Shown here piece by piece: positions 35,419-44,825 of a stretch of 64,000 bases of DNA. Source of the stretch: Polytrichum commune (lineage: Eukaryota; Streptophyta; Polytrichopsida; Polytrichales; Polytrichaceae); NCBI GenBank assembly GCA_950295325.1, contig OX485807.1:23717666-23781665 (forward strand), written 5' to 3'. Positions within the stretch are counted from its first letter, which is position 1, and each line of letters opens with the position of its first letter. The notes under the pieces were generated by a model. It ran no database searches. It had not been told where the DNA came from and saw only the letters and a program-made list of their open reading frames with translations. Both the position numbers and the translations under genes were made by a program.

Positions 35419-36520
35419 GAGCTCATGGAGGTGACTTACCCTAAAATACGTTGCTAGTCATTACGTTACCCTAAAATTGGACTTGTGTCTTCAGGAATTG
35501 TGCTCCGATCCAAAGTTGGTGGGACTGGATTACCTTGACGAATTTTGACATTCTAGTCCACTGAAGCTAGGTCAACAACCCTTCATGTACACAAAAATCC
35601 AGCTATCAACAGTCTCCAAATGTACGCAGTGAAAGCCTGTGGGCTACCTCTATTCCTTAAACCCTAGGCCCTAAAACCTTGCTTTTCATTTGACAGTTTT
35701 AATTGGGCAAACAGGAATAGACTTGTGTGTTGAGGAATTGTTCACCATGTCAGAGTTGTCTACTGACCTTGTTGATGTGTCCATCCGCCATCTTTCACAC
35801 GAGGACGACCTCCGTGCGCTGAACTGTAATCATTCCAACTAGCAGAAATGTCCACAACCAAAATTCTCACAAGCACAGGAGTAGCGAGGGCAAGCGGTCA
35901 TATGCCTTGGCACTACAATCACAATAGTAGTCAGGGCATGTTTGGTGAGACGAGATCACATTGACGAAACCCTTGACAATGTTTTCTAATGAAGTTAGAT
36001 CAACAAATATTGACGTAGACAAGAATCCAAGTATCGTACTGGAATAATTGTATCCAGCACCAATCTCAAGAAGCTTCAACTAATTCCAATGAAAGCAAAC
36101 AGCTTTCACTTCCTTGTGGACTCTGGACCTCCAATTGCCCCGTAACTGCTGGATATGCCCAATTTTAAAACGAGCAGGAACACACTTCCATGATGCAGAC
36201 TTGTCTTCAACATTGGCAGATGGGGCTAGATCCGGGGAGAGAGTGAGCAATGTCCAAGCATGACAAACTCATCGGAGGTTTCAAACATCATAAACTGAAG
36301 CCCTGTCAAGGAACCGATCAAATTTCTTTCTTCAACAAATGATGTAATCCATACCGATCATTCATGGGTTCTACTTTTCAGTGGAGATGAAGGACATGCT
36401 CATTGGTGGACTTGAGCACAACAACTATCTGTTGAACAAGGAATACAAGACACAAATTACAAAGGACAAGGGTTTATGAGAGGATGAGAGGATGTAAGGA
36501 TGAGAGGGTGGGGGCGATTG
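35419..36520. other. 1.1 kb of U5-flank duplicate, no gene
   Basis: The part at 35420-35640 corresponds, inverted, to 42410-42220. The part at 35740-35930 is related to 41545-41670 (CTGACCTTGTTGA, CTCCATGCGCTGAA-like words). No open frame with a known domain. Confidence 0.5.
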
Positions 36521-36524
36521 GGAT

Positions 36525-37610
36525 TAATGTGGAAATTAAGGGGATGTGTAATAAGTAAATGATCAAGTACGAGTGGCAACGACAATGTGATAGGTGCTTT
36601 AAACTTCAAAGCAAAGATGTCTAATATGGTTACTTTCAGGCCCGGGGGGTAAACCCTTCAACACATGTGGAACCACACGTGAGTGTGCAGGAGGAAGTTT
36701 TATAGAGACAATATCAATGTACAAAATCTACTTAATTAGTCTATGCATATTGTGAGATGTACAAAGATCTGTATATGGGAGGGCTTACTATGCCTAGGAT
36801 AAAAATAATGTAGTAAGTACAATAGGGCATAAGGACCTTAACCCCCCGTATTAAAAAATGAAAACATGATGAATTTTTTTGTACATAATGAGATGTTGAA
36901 TAGGCATTCATCCATGGCATATGTAGAAGGAGGGAGGCCATTAGATTTAGGGCTAGAGAGGAAAGATGATCTTGATTGTTGTGATCGTGAACTACCTTGT
37001 GACCACAAAACTTTGTACTTCGATGATATACATATGGAAACAAATTTTTTTTGGGGCCCAAGAACTCTCGTATACTTTTCCTACCCTCTTTACATTAAGG
37101 ATTTTTAGTTATTTATTGCATATAAAGATCTCCACCTATGTATCCTCACTTCAAAATGTACATATGTTATTAAGTTTCAGCCATAAATCATTGTATATGG
37201 GGGTGTTTTGTAGGGGGTATTGAATGCAAACGTTCCTAGATTTTATTGAAGGGTGCACCCCCTGGGCTTTCAAGGAGGTTTGTGTGCAATAAATTCCTTG
37301 AATGAAATCTAGTAGTTTAGCAAATTTTATATGAATATGGTGCCATAAGAATGAGACCAAGATACCAAATGTCAAGCTATGTTTTGATGAATTTTCGAAT
37401 GGCATATACTTTATGCAAGCGACTTTAGTGTTTATGTCGGTGTGCACAAAGTGATTAGAGTTGAGTGGGTGTTGAGTAGTTAAGATGTGGTTCATGTGTT
37501 GGAGAAGCAAAGAGTGCGGGAGGTAGCAATTGCCACACATGAATTGCACACACTAGTGGAGGGCATGTGAAGAGCAAGTATAACAAGGGCAGACAAAAAG
37601 TTCATTAGCA
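36525..37610 (+). repeat. upstream flank of duplication unit B, interrupted
   Basis: 36531-36650 and 37445-37605 match the upstream flank of U2 copy A. The stretch between, about 36670-37430, has no counterpart in unit A and is probably an insertion or a deletion difference; no ends of a known element were recognised. Confidence 0.6.
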
Positions 37611-37761
37611 TACCATTTTGGGCCTTTTGGCTACGATCAAGTGAAACATTTGTTCTCACGAGTTTAATATCTGACACAAAGCTCATTGAGTCTCATGATA
37701 TCAATCTCATTCTTGGGGGAGTGGGTTCATATGCCGACTTTCTATCAACACGTACAATTGT
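37610..37761 (+). pseudogene. U2 snRNA-like copy B, 5' part, broken by an LTR
   Basis: Starts ATACCATTTTGGGCCTTTTG, then GGCTACGATCAAGTG, TTCTCACGAGTTTAATATCT and TTCTTGGGGGAGTGGGTTCA, all aligning with plant U2. TATAACAAGG lies at -31 (37579) and TGCCACACATG at -70 to -78. The branch-point recognition segment GUAGUA reads GAAACA. The copy stops at 37761, where an LTR begins, and its 3' end resumes at 40104. It is a pseudogene. Confidence 0.9.
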
Positions 37762-37893
37762 TGTCGCAACCCTCGCTAGCGCCCCCTAACTTATCTTGAC
37801 CGCTTTGCAACTCTAGCAAGTGTCACGAGCGCTAACCTGCACATTCCACACATGTGCATGGTTGGCTCCTCATACCGCGGACCTCCAAACTCA

Positions 37894-39286
37894 GGCCATC
37901 GCCACCGTTCCCCCCAACGGCCACACCAACGGCAGGTGGCCGAGGCGGGTCCCAGTACAGCCGCCACCGCCCTCCCGGCAACCCTAAACCCACTGTCGGT
38001 CACGCCATCCCAGTTGCCTTGGAGGGCAGCTTGGTGTGCAATTTTTCCACCCTCCAAAACTTGATTTTTTCAGTCTGACACTGTTGGAGGTTTTGTCAAT
38101 GGCTGGTCGGAGGGAACAAGGTGGTGGAATGGGATCACCGGAAGGGGGGCCAGCAAAAGGTCCAATAAAAATGTATATTAAATATATAAGCAATATATTA
38201 AAGTAAAAGAACATGAAGTAAAAACATCATATATACAAATGTTAAGTATAACGTAACTCATAGTTATTTAATTTAATATTTTAAATGATTTCAATTACTA
38301 AATAATTGAACGCTATCATGGTAGTTTTTAAATAACCTCAAATTTAGCTTAAATTAAGAGAATAATAGAACGGCCAAACACCTATAGGTATGTGTTGGTT
38401 TTTATCATTGTCAAGATAAGAATGCTTTGCGTGCAATTTTATATAATATAATATAATATAATATAATGATGTGACTAATGTAACCAATACCCTACCGAGG
38501 TATTAGTCACATTAGTCACAACGTTATAAAATCTTGCACAACTCTCACACCGTGAGGCTTAACTTTGTTACAATTTTTGGTATAGTTGCCACATTAGAGA
38601 AGGTTCAATTGTGCAAATTTTTACGGTTATTTGATATTGTGACATATTGTAATGAATTTTTTATTTTTTACTTGCTTTAAATTGAATTTGAAATTGAGAA
38701 ATCGTTAAAATGGTCTAGTACATGTTGGAGTGTGTTGGTTTTGGTCATGGTAATGATAGGAATGTTTCACATGCAAATTCATATACAATACAATAAGATT
38801 AGAGATGATTGTATAATGATGTGACTAATGTGACTAATACCTTGCCGAGGTATTAGACACATTAGTCACAACATTATAGAATGTTGCACGACTCTCATAT
38901 CTCGAGGCCTAAAAATATGCTAAAGATGTTTTGAAATTTATGGCTAGCCAAGGTTCCCAGATTTTCGACACTCAGGTTTTGTTAGGAATGGGAAAAATCC
39001 ATGACAAACTCATGGGAATTGGTGTTGGACATTTAACATCACTAAAACAATGTGACATTAGAAGGGGCGGAGAGGAAGGTGTAGGGAAGGGGGTGGAGGA
39101 TGGTGGAAAGCACAAGGAAGGGGGCCTTGTCAGTGACCCCCCTCTGCAGTCCGCCACGTGTGCGGTTGGTGGGCCACTGCCCGGGCCCGCTGGCAAAGAG
39201 CACGGGAGCTGCCCCGGCACAGTGGCCAGCCCACGCCATCCAAACCCTCCCCCCGTTGGCGTTGGGGGGAATGGGTGGAGATGCCC
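37894..39286. mobile_element. PIF/Harbinger-like non-autonomous element (1393 bp) nested in the LTR
   Basis: Terminal inverted repeats: left GGCCATCGCCACCGTTCCCC then CCAACG, right (inverted) GGGCATCTCCACCCATTCCC then CCCAACG. GGGCATCTCCA-type ends and a 3-bp target duplication, here TCA on both sides (37891-37893 and 39287-39289), suit the PIF/Harbinger group. The ends are GC-rich and the middle is AT-rich with ATAAT repeats (about 38445-38467). No transposase is visible, so it is non-autonomous. Confidence 0.75.
38395..38920 (+). repeat. two direct copies of a hairpin-bearing segment
   Basis: Segments 38395-38580 and 38735-38920 are related. Each holds a foldback of the type TGACTAATGT(G)ACTAATACC paired with GGTATTAG(T/A)CACATTAGTCA (about 38471-38524 and 38820-38872). 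They lie inside the Harbinger-like element. Confidence 0.8.
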
Positions 39287-40103
39287 TCATGGCTTGGTAC
39301 CAACCCTCCTACGCATGCATTTGAGACTCTCCCTTTAATAGGTAGCCCGTAGCCAATTATTAGATGTGGACTTCCATCCATGGAAGTCCACTCTTGAGTT
39401 GATTATCGTGTTGCTAGAGCAACACTATAATAACCTGAAGCATAGTTACCAAGTATGCTTCGGGTGGGGTCGGTTGGCAATGCCACCTCATGCATATAAG
39501 TCTCTAGGACTTTGGGCAGGGCCCTTACCCCACCATCAAGAAACCTTTTCTCTCTCTCTTAAGAGTTGGGGCCAAGTAGACATTCTCCCTTAGCCGCTAG
39601 GGTTGGAAGCCCCTAGCAACTTCAAACCTCCATAACTTCGTCGTGTGATCTTTGCTTCTATTAAGAGACCACTTCATCGACATCTACTCTTTGCGTAGAT
39701 GTTGATAGACTCCTCACTTGCCCCGTTCAGGCAAGTATTGAGGAAGTCAAGGTTGTTCTAACCTCGCGAGTACCAGGCACCACTCCCATGACACTGCTGT
39801 CCCAGGGCGATGTCCCTAGGCAACGCCCCACTCAAATTGCCATATCTCCTAGCTCACACCTCTTATTGGGGAGTTCTTGAGCATTCTAGTATCCGGACGC
39901 TGTAAGTTACTCGGTGCTTATGGCCTTACCCTCGTGACTCCTAGTCTCCGTGGGTGGGAGGCGTCCTCAACGCTCGTGGCCCTCACCCACACTAGGATCA
40001 CTTGGGCCCTCTTACCTATGGCTCCACAAGTCCCGGGTGTCACTCCGGGGTCCCCCTAGTGCCCATGATGTTGCGGGCACTCCTCATGGAGAGGTGCGTG
40101 ACA

Positions 40104-40148
40104 AATGTCCCCTTTGGTTTTGCACTACCTCCTAGGCTGGCACAACCC
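40104..40148 (+). pseudogene. U2 snRNA-like copy B, 3' end
   Basis: TTTTGCACTACCTCCTAGG followed by CTGGCACAACCC is the U2 stem-loop IV region, as in copies A and C. It is separated from its 5' part at 37610-37761 by the 2.34-kb LTR insertion. Confidence 0.85.
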
Positions 40149-40935
40149 TCCCCTTGCGGGGGCCCAAATGACCACAAATACAAACAAACACTTCTGAACT
40201 TAAGAGTCCATGATTAATGCAATCGTAGTTTGTTCTGATGGAGTTGTTTGAAACTTTATAACTTTATTCTTGGATGCATTCTAGGAGCTTGGCATGCGAC
40301 CTGTCTGCACACTCCTAAACAAATTATGGGTACATTTGCTTTCATAATGGAGTGACCTCAATTGTTCAATTTGCATTTGCATTTGCTTAGAAAACACAGT
40401 TCTCCATGAACAATGATGTGCAATGTTGTGAATGAAATGAAGGACACATGTCAATTCCAAGTGTAATCTGATGTTGAAGTGCAACATAAACATGATTATG
40501 TTTTTCTCATTCAATGATGATCTCTGAGGTTTCCTTTCATATGTACACCTTTCAACATCTTTACTAGCCATTGACCACATTAGCCATGAAACTAATTGTT
40601 GAGAGTATTTTGGGTGTCTTCAAACGCAATTTTTGTTGCAATCAAGTGACTGCTTGTTTGAACATCAAGATTCATGGAAGTCAATTTTGAAGTTTTCAAG
40701 ACTAAACGTCCTAATGTAAATGCACAGATTGTGGTCAAGCTGGTCATGCTCTCTCGGACTCGAGTTCTTCACCCAGATGCAAGTATTGCAAGTAATGAGC
40801 AGACTCCAACTAATTCCTCTTGAGCGCAGCGCTGCTGATCTTATTCTCAACATATATTGTAGGCAGCAAACATATAGTAGATTCGGCCAATAAGCCACAA
40901 ATTAAGTGATCATGGCATTGTTGGTGGCCTTGGAC
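40149..40935 (+). repeat. U2-to-U5 spacer of duplication unit B
   Basis: About 0.8 kb. Parts match the downstream flank of U2 copy A (40350-40420), the upstream flank of U5 copy 1 (40710-40920) and, inverted, the spacer of unit C (GAAGTGCAACATAAACATG at 40478, inverted near 43330). No gene. Confidence 0.7.
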
Positions 40936-41160
40936 CAATGATAGGGGAGAACTGACCGCTAGTTACAGATGAACGGGTCGAGTTTGAGAATTAGCTGGTT
41001 GAAGTTCAAGACTTCAGGAAAATTACCCATCATTTTAGAGGAATTTATGGAATATACCTCAAATTAATAAAGAAAAACCGAACATCATACCATGTAACCG
41101 GTTGGACTTGGAAACACTAGGATCTCAACCGATAATACACAGAAATCTCCCCGGACACTG
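40936..41160 (+). mobile_element. hAT-like MITE, copy c (225 bp), upstream of U5 copy 2
   Basis: Same family as 62505-62730. Ends CAATGATAGGGGAGA and TCTCCCCGGACACTG are inverted. Units A and C lack it at the corresponding place between the spacer and the snRNA upstream element. Flanking 8-mers do not match. It lies about 20 bp upstream of the snRNA upstream element of U5 copy 2 and leaves that element intact. Confidence 0.8.
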
Positions 41161-41180
41161 CAGTGAAGGTATATGTCTTT

Positions 41181-41230
41181 GTCCCATACGCTTAGCGCTG
41201 AGGAATTTCACAAGCACCAAGATACATTAA
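41181..41230 (+). promoter_or_regulatory. snRNA promoter of U5 copy 2
   Basis: GTCCCATACGCTTAG (41181-41195) lies at -63 to -77 and resembles the angiosperm upstream sequence element RTCCCACATCG. TATA-like GATACATTAA (41221-41230) lies at -28 to -37. Confidence 0.65.
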
Positions 41231-41257
41231 CCCCTTGAGCTGCCACAGAAATCACAG

Positions 41258-41374
41258 AGCCGGGTGCTCAGTACAGAGCGAACTATTTTTTCGCCTTTTA
41301 CTAAAGAATACCGTGCGCTGGGTACACCACGTACCGGCATACTCATCTTTTTGGATCGCCTCTTTATGGAGCCC
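41258..41374 (+). ncRNA. U5 snRNA-like copy 2
   Basis: Full-length U5 layout: AGCCGGGTGC, GAGCGAACTATT, loop I with TCGCCTTTTACTAAAG intact, ACCGTGCGC, Sm-like ATCTTTTTGG (41345-41354) and a 3' hairpin GCCTCTTTATGGAGC. One C-to-T change in the stem below loop I is tolerated as a G-U pair. The sequence CATCCAGTTAAA at 41375 fits the plant snRNA 3' box CA(N)3-10AGTNNAA. The TATA box is weak (GATACATTAA). It could be functional; the duplicate with the strongest promoter is copy 3. Confidence 0.85.
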
Positions 41375-41419
41375 ATCCAGTTAAACTAAGTAGGATCATA
41401 CAGTAAGCAGGATAAGCCA

Positions 41420-41850
41420 TTTGAATTCTCTTGTGCATTTGAAGTCTCATTTGGTACCTGGAACTTCCTCAAGGGAAGCTCCCAACAAAGACTTTAACAG
41501 GTTTAATTCTGCCAACAGATATTCAGATATTGTTCAAAGCTATCTCCCTGACCTTGTTGAAATCTCCATTAGCCTCCATGCGCTGAATTCTAGATTCTGA
41601 TCAACCCAAGTAGCAAAAATGTACACAAGAAAATCTACACAAGTGCAGGAGTACCTATCGCAATGGATATATGAACACTTCAGTCGATCGGATAATGTAG
41701 CGCATATAATTAGCACCACACACAATTGTTCTGAATAGTGTTGATTCAGAAACCCTTCAATTGGACGAGATTAAAGAATTCCCAAATACCAAGTGAAACC
41801 TGCAAATTCAGATACAATTTTGTGGTATGATCCTGCTCAGTTTTAAATTG
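41420..41850. other. U5-flank duplicate, no gene
   Basis: 41480-41770 is related to 35700-35990. No open frame with a known domain. Confidence 0.45.
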
Positions 41851-41852
41851 GG

Positions 41853-41947
41853 CGGAGCAGTCCAAAAAGATGGGCGTGTCAATAGATGTACCCAGCACAC
41901 GGTAGTAAAAGGCGAAAGAATAGTTGGCTGTGTGCTCAATACCCGAC
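41853..41947 (-). pseudogene. U5 snRNA-like copy 4, deleted
   Basis: On the minus strand: AACTATTCTTTCGCCTTTTA then CTACCGTGTGCTGGGTACAT and an Sm-like ATCTTTTTGG. The AAAGAATA that closes the loop I stem is missing, so the stem cannot form. A TATA-like TATATT (41978-41983) sits near -33. It lies head to head with copy 2. Pseudogene. Confidence 0.8.
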
Positions 41948-42663
41948 AGTGCGATCTATGCATTGGCAAGTACATCAATATAGCTGCATACTTCTCAAGA
42001 TCCTGCTCATTAACGAGTGGGGCACTGGGAGATCCGAAAGGCTTGCTGGAGAGGAAGTAATTAGTGCTTGGAGCTTCTTGCCAAGATTAGCGCTGCCGCT
42101 TGCGCACATTGGTTGACAGAATGAGCATGCAGATCACCGTTGTTTGAGGAATTAAGGAAGAATGTATTTTAGAGGTGCCAGCTTAATACGCCTACAGGCA
42201 ACACTGCGTGCAGTCGGACAGTGTTGATAGCTGGATTCTTGTATGGATGAAGTGTTGTTATTCACTGTACTAGGATGCGATGACCTTCGTCAATGTGGTC
42301 CAGTCCAACGAACTTTGTAATGGAGAAGAACTCCTGAAGACACAAGTCTATCTCCGTTGGCCGATTTAAAGCTTTCATTTGAAAAGCAAGGTGTTTTAGG
42401 GTATTAAGCTATCCCGATGAGCTTAAAACAATGGTCTCACCATCCTAATTACTGTGCTTTACCTTACCTGACTCCAGAGAAGCAATGAGATATTGTAATA
42501 TTCAATCCTCTCGCACCCCGTGCACTAATCATGTAAATGAACGTAAGTGACCGAAGCTTTGCATTGGATAAAGTACTCTCCACCATATTCGGATGCTATA
42601 GCTTTCGTATTGAAACTTAAATAACACTCTACACTCTACACTCTACACTTGGATTTGAATTGT

Positions 42664-42780
42664 GTGGGCCCCGGGAAGGGACAATCCCCAAAAAAAGGGT
42701 ATGCCGGTAGATGTACCCAGCGCACGGTATTCTTTAGTAAAAGGCGAAAGAATAATTCGCTCTGTGCTCAGCGGCCGGCT
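42664..42780 (-). ncRNA. U5 snRNA, copy 3 (best candidate functional copy)
   Basis: Minus-strand sequence has AGCCGGCCGC at the start, GAGCGAATTATTCTTTC, an intact loop I GCCTTTTACTAAAG, AATACCGTGCGC, an Sm-like site CTTTTTTTGG (42688-42697 on the plus strand) and a 3' hairpin GTCCCTTCCCGGGGC. It is about 117 nt, the usual U5 length. TATATAAA lies at -28 to -35 and CCCCATATACTTAGG at -61 to -76, the strongest promoter pair of the cluster. A 3'-box-like CACAATTCAAA follows. U5 acts in the U4/U6.U5 tri-snRNP and positions exons through loop I. Expression cannot be judged from sequence. Confidence 0.85.
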
Positions 42781-42807
42781 CTGTAAATTCTATTGTAGCT
42801 CAAGGGG

Positions 42808-42856
42808 TTTATATAACAATCTGCTGCGGAAGTTATTCAACCCTAAGTATATGGGG
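42808..42856 (-). promoter_or_regulatory. snRNA promoter of U5 copy 3 (TATA box and upstream element)
   Basis: TATATAAA at 42815-42808 and CCCCATATACTTAGGG at 42856-42841, both on the minus strand, spaced by about 26 bp of intervening sequence as in plant RNA polymerase II snRNA genes. Confidence 0.7.
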
Positions 42857-43730
42857 CAGTGGGAACTTCAATCCCACCAACCATGCAATGACCATTTTTG
42901 TGTCTTGGCTTAATGCACACTACGTACCAATATATGTTGAGGGGATTATCGGCAATGTGCTCGAGAGGAATTACTTGGAGTCTGATCCATTACTTGCACT
43001 AGGTGAACTTGTTCTGAGATCGCATGAGGAGTACTTACAGTTTTGTGAAGATGAACATGATTCCGAGAGTGAGGGATCAGATTCACCACAACTGTGCACT
43101 TACATTAAGAACTTTTCACTTGGAACTTCAACCTTGAGTTCGATAGATGTTGATGTTCAAACAAGCATTCAGTTGAAATCAAAGATTTTTTTTTCTGAAG
43201 AGAAACACACTCAACAGATATTCAACAATTAGCTTCACGGTCAATATGTTGAATTTCTGGAGTTCTGATGAGTACATATGAGAGGGAACCTCCCATATCA
43301 TCACTGATTGAGACAACAATCGCCCATGTTTATGTTGCACTTCATACATAAGGGTGCACTTGGTATTGACATGTGCCCCTCCAGGTTCACCACCAATTCA
43401 CATCATCGTACATAGAAACTGTGTTTTCTATGTAGATGCAAAACAATCGAGGTCACTGCAAGCAAGGGAACCGCAAACGGTTTATGAATATGCAAATGGG
43501 CAAGCTGATCTTACACTTCACACGTCAAGCTTCTAGTTTGTGTATAATTCATTAAGCTCAAGAAGCCTATCCGCCTACAAAATAGTGTACTTGCCGATAG
43601 AAATTTATATATGCTTGAATTGCTGGAAAATTCAAGTTCAGATTCTGCAAACATTCCTACAACAGATTGCAATTATATTGTCAGAAATGTTTGTGTGCGA
43701 TTTTGTGGTTATTTTGGGCCCGCAAGGGGA

Positions 43731-43880
43731 GGGTTGCGCCAACTTAGGAGGTAGTGCAATACCATAACGATGCTCATGGGTACTGACAGCAAGCTGCCGG
43801 ATGAACCCACTCCCTTCAAATATTAAGATAATATGAATAGCTACTACGCTTGATCTTAGCCTACAGGCGGACAAATGTAT
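43731..43880 (-). pseudogene. U2 snRNA-like copy C, internally deleted
   Basis: Minus-strand sequence starts ATACATTTGTCCGCCTGTAG then GCTAAGATCAAGCGTAGTAG, so the GTAGTA branch-point recognition sequence is intact. About 40 nt covering stem-loop II and the Sm site are missing: AATATTTGA is followed directly by AGGGAGTGGGTTCATCCGG. The 3' part, GGTATTGCACTACCTCC, is well conserved. The promoter is good, with TCCCATAGG near -70 and TTTAACAAGG near -30. Without the Sm site it should not assemble an snRNP. Confidence 0.85.
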
Positions 43881-43905
43881 GCTCCTCCACTCTTCCAATG
43901 CCCTT

Positions 43906-43959
43906 GTTAAACATTTTCTTCGATCGCCCTTCACCAGTGTGTGAAATTCCTATGGGACA
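43906..43959 (-). promoter_or_regulatory. snRNA promoter of U2 copy C
   Basis: TGTCCCATAGGAA at 43959-43947 (about -67 to -79) and GTTTAACAAGG near 43911-43901 (about -25 to -31), minus strand. GTCCCATA is shared with U5 copy 2. Confidence 0.65.
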
Positions 43960-43990
43960 ACCACTATCTCCAGCCCTCTTTGCTTCTCCA

Positions 43991-44825
43991 GCACATGAAC
44001 TACATCTTAAGTGCTCAACTGCTCCCGCTCCACACTGATCATTTTGTGCACACCTATGTAACCACTTAAGAAGATCACATATTTGGCATTGGACTCGTAC
44101 AAGATTTGCTAGACGACTGGATTTTCCTCTAGAAACTATTGCACATCAAGAGGGACCAAACCTTCCTGAAAGTAGTTGTATTAAGCTCGTCTACCTTAGT
44201 GCTCAAGATTTGGGGCCCTTCTCACATTACCACCTCAAACTTGATCATCTGCTTATGCATCCCCTTAATTTCAACATTGCTCCCAATCAGCTCCCATCCT
44301 CTCATGAACCCTTTCCTTAGCAATCTGTGTCTTGTATCTTCATGCAACAGATCAATATTGTGCTCAAGTCCACCATTGAGCACGTCTTTCATCTTTATTG
44401 AAAACAACCCATAATCCGTGTGATTGCATCATTTGTTGAACATACTAGGTCACCTTGCCAAAGCATCAGTTTATGATTTTTGAGACCTGCCTGGAGATAG
44501 CCAATATCACGATTTTGACTCCCACCGGATCTCAGATAACCAATATAGAAGCCAAAGTCTTCACCATGGAAACCGTACGTCATGAGTAAAGACGAAAATG
44601 AAATTTCTGGAATTTCCTAACAGCCAGTGAGAAAGAGGACCTGCTTCTGGTACATAATATGTTAAAGCCAAGTCTCTTTAGATGTGCCTAATGACATGGC
44701 CCTACACTGTATTGTACAACTATAGCTAAAAAAGTATCCACGCTATGCTAATAAGGTGGTATTTGTGTAACTTCTGTTCTAACATCAAACGATCTGTAAG
44801 GTATAAGGCTCTCCAGATACTATTT
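43991..44825. other. 0.8 kb without a recognisable gene; 3' flank of the kinase gene
   Basis: Open frames at 44139-44414 and 44222-44407 overlap on opposite strands and match no family I know. The right part is probably the 3' UTR of the ABC1-type kinase gene. Confidence 0.35.

Larger units (their letters stand above)
37762..40103 (+). mobile_element. LTR copy inserted in U2 copy B, itself split by a Harbinger-like element
   Basis: Begins TGTCGCAACCCTCGC and ends GTGCGTGACA, the same ends as the solo LTR at 29078-30074. Flanks are ATTGT (37757-37761) and AATGT (40104-40108), a 4 of 5 target duplication. The LTR portions, 37762-37893 and 39287-40103, total 949 bp against 997 bp in the solo copy. 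The middle is a separate insertion. No internal retrotransposon domain is present, so this too is a solo LTR. Confidence 0.85.
42120..43990 (-). repeat. inverted duplication unit C (U2-spacer-U5)
   Basis: Read on the minus strand it gives U2 copy C (43880-43731), a spacer of about 0.85 kb, U5 copy 3 (42780-42664) and the U5 downstream flank to about 42200. Spacer words shared with A and B include GAAGTGCAACATAAACATG, GAAAACACAG and GTAAGTGCACAG.TTGTGGTGAAT. It has no transposon insertion that I can see, so it shows the original U2-to-U5 spacing. The 114-codon open frame at 42888-43232 on the plus strand is antisense spacer and not a gene. Confidence 0.8.

Noticed and set aside
37852..39381. 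Several GC-rich open frames of 60 to 135 codons
   Set aside because: They fall on the GC-rich ends of the Harbinger-like element and overlap on both strands; none has a domain.
42888..43232. 114-codon open frame on the plus strand
   Set aside because: It is the antisense of the U2-U5 spacer of unit C; related spacer sequence in units A and B does not keep the frame.
44222..44407. Possible gag-like fragment on the minus strand
   Set aside because: About 60 codons resembling no family I can name; not enough to call.
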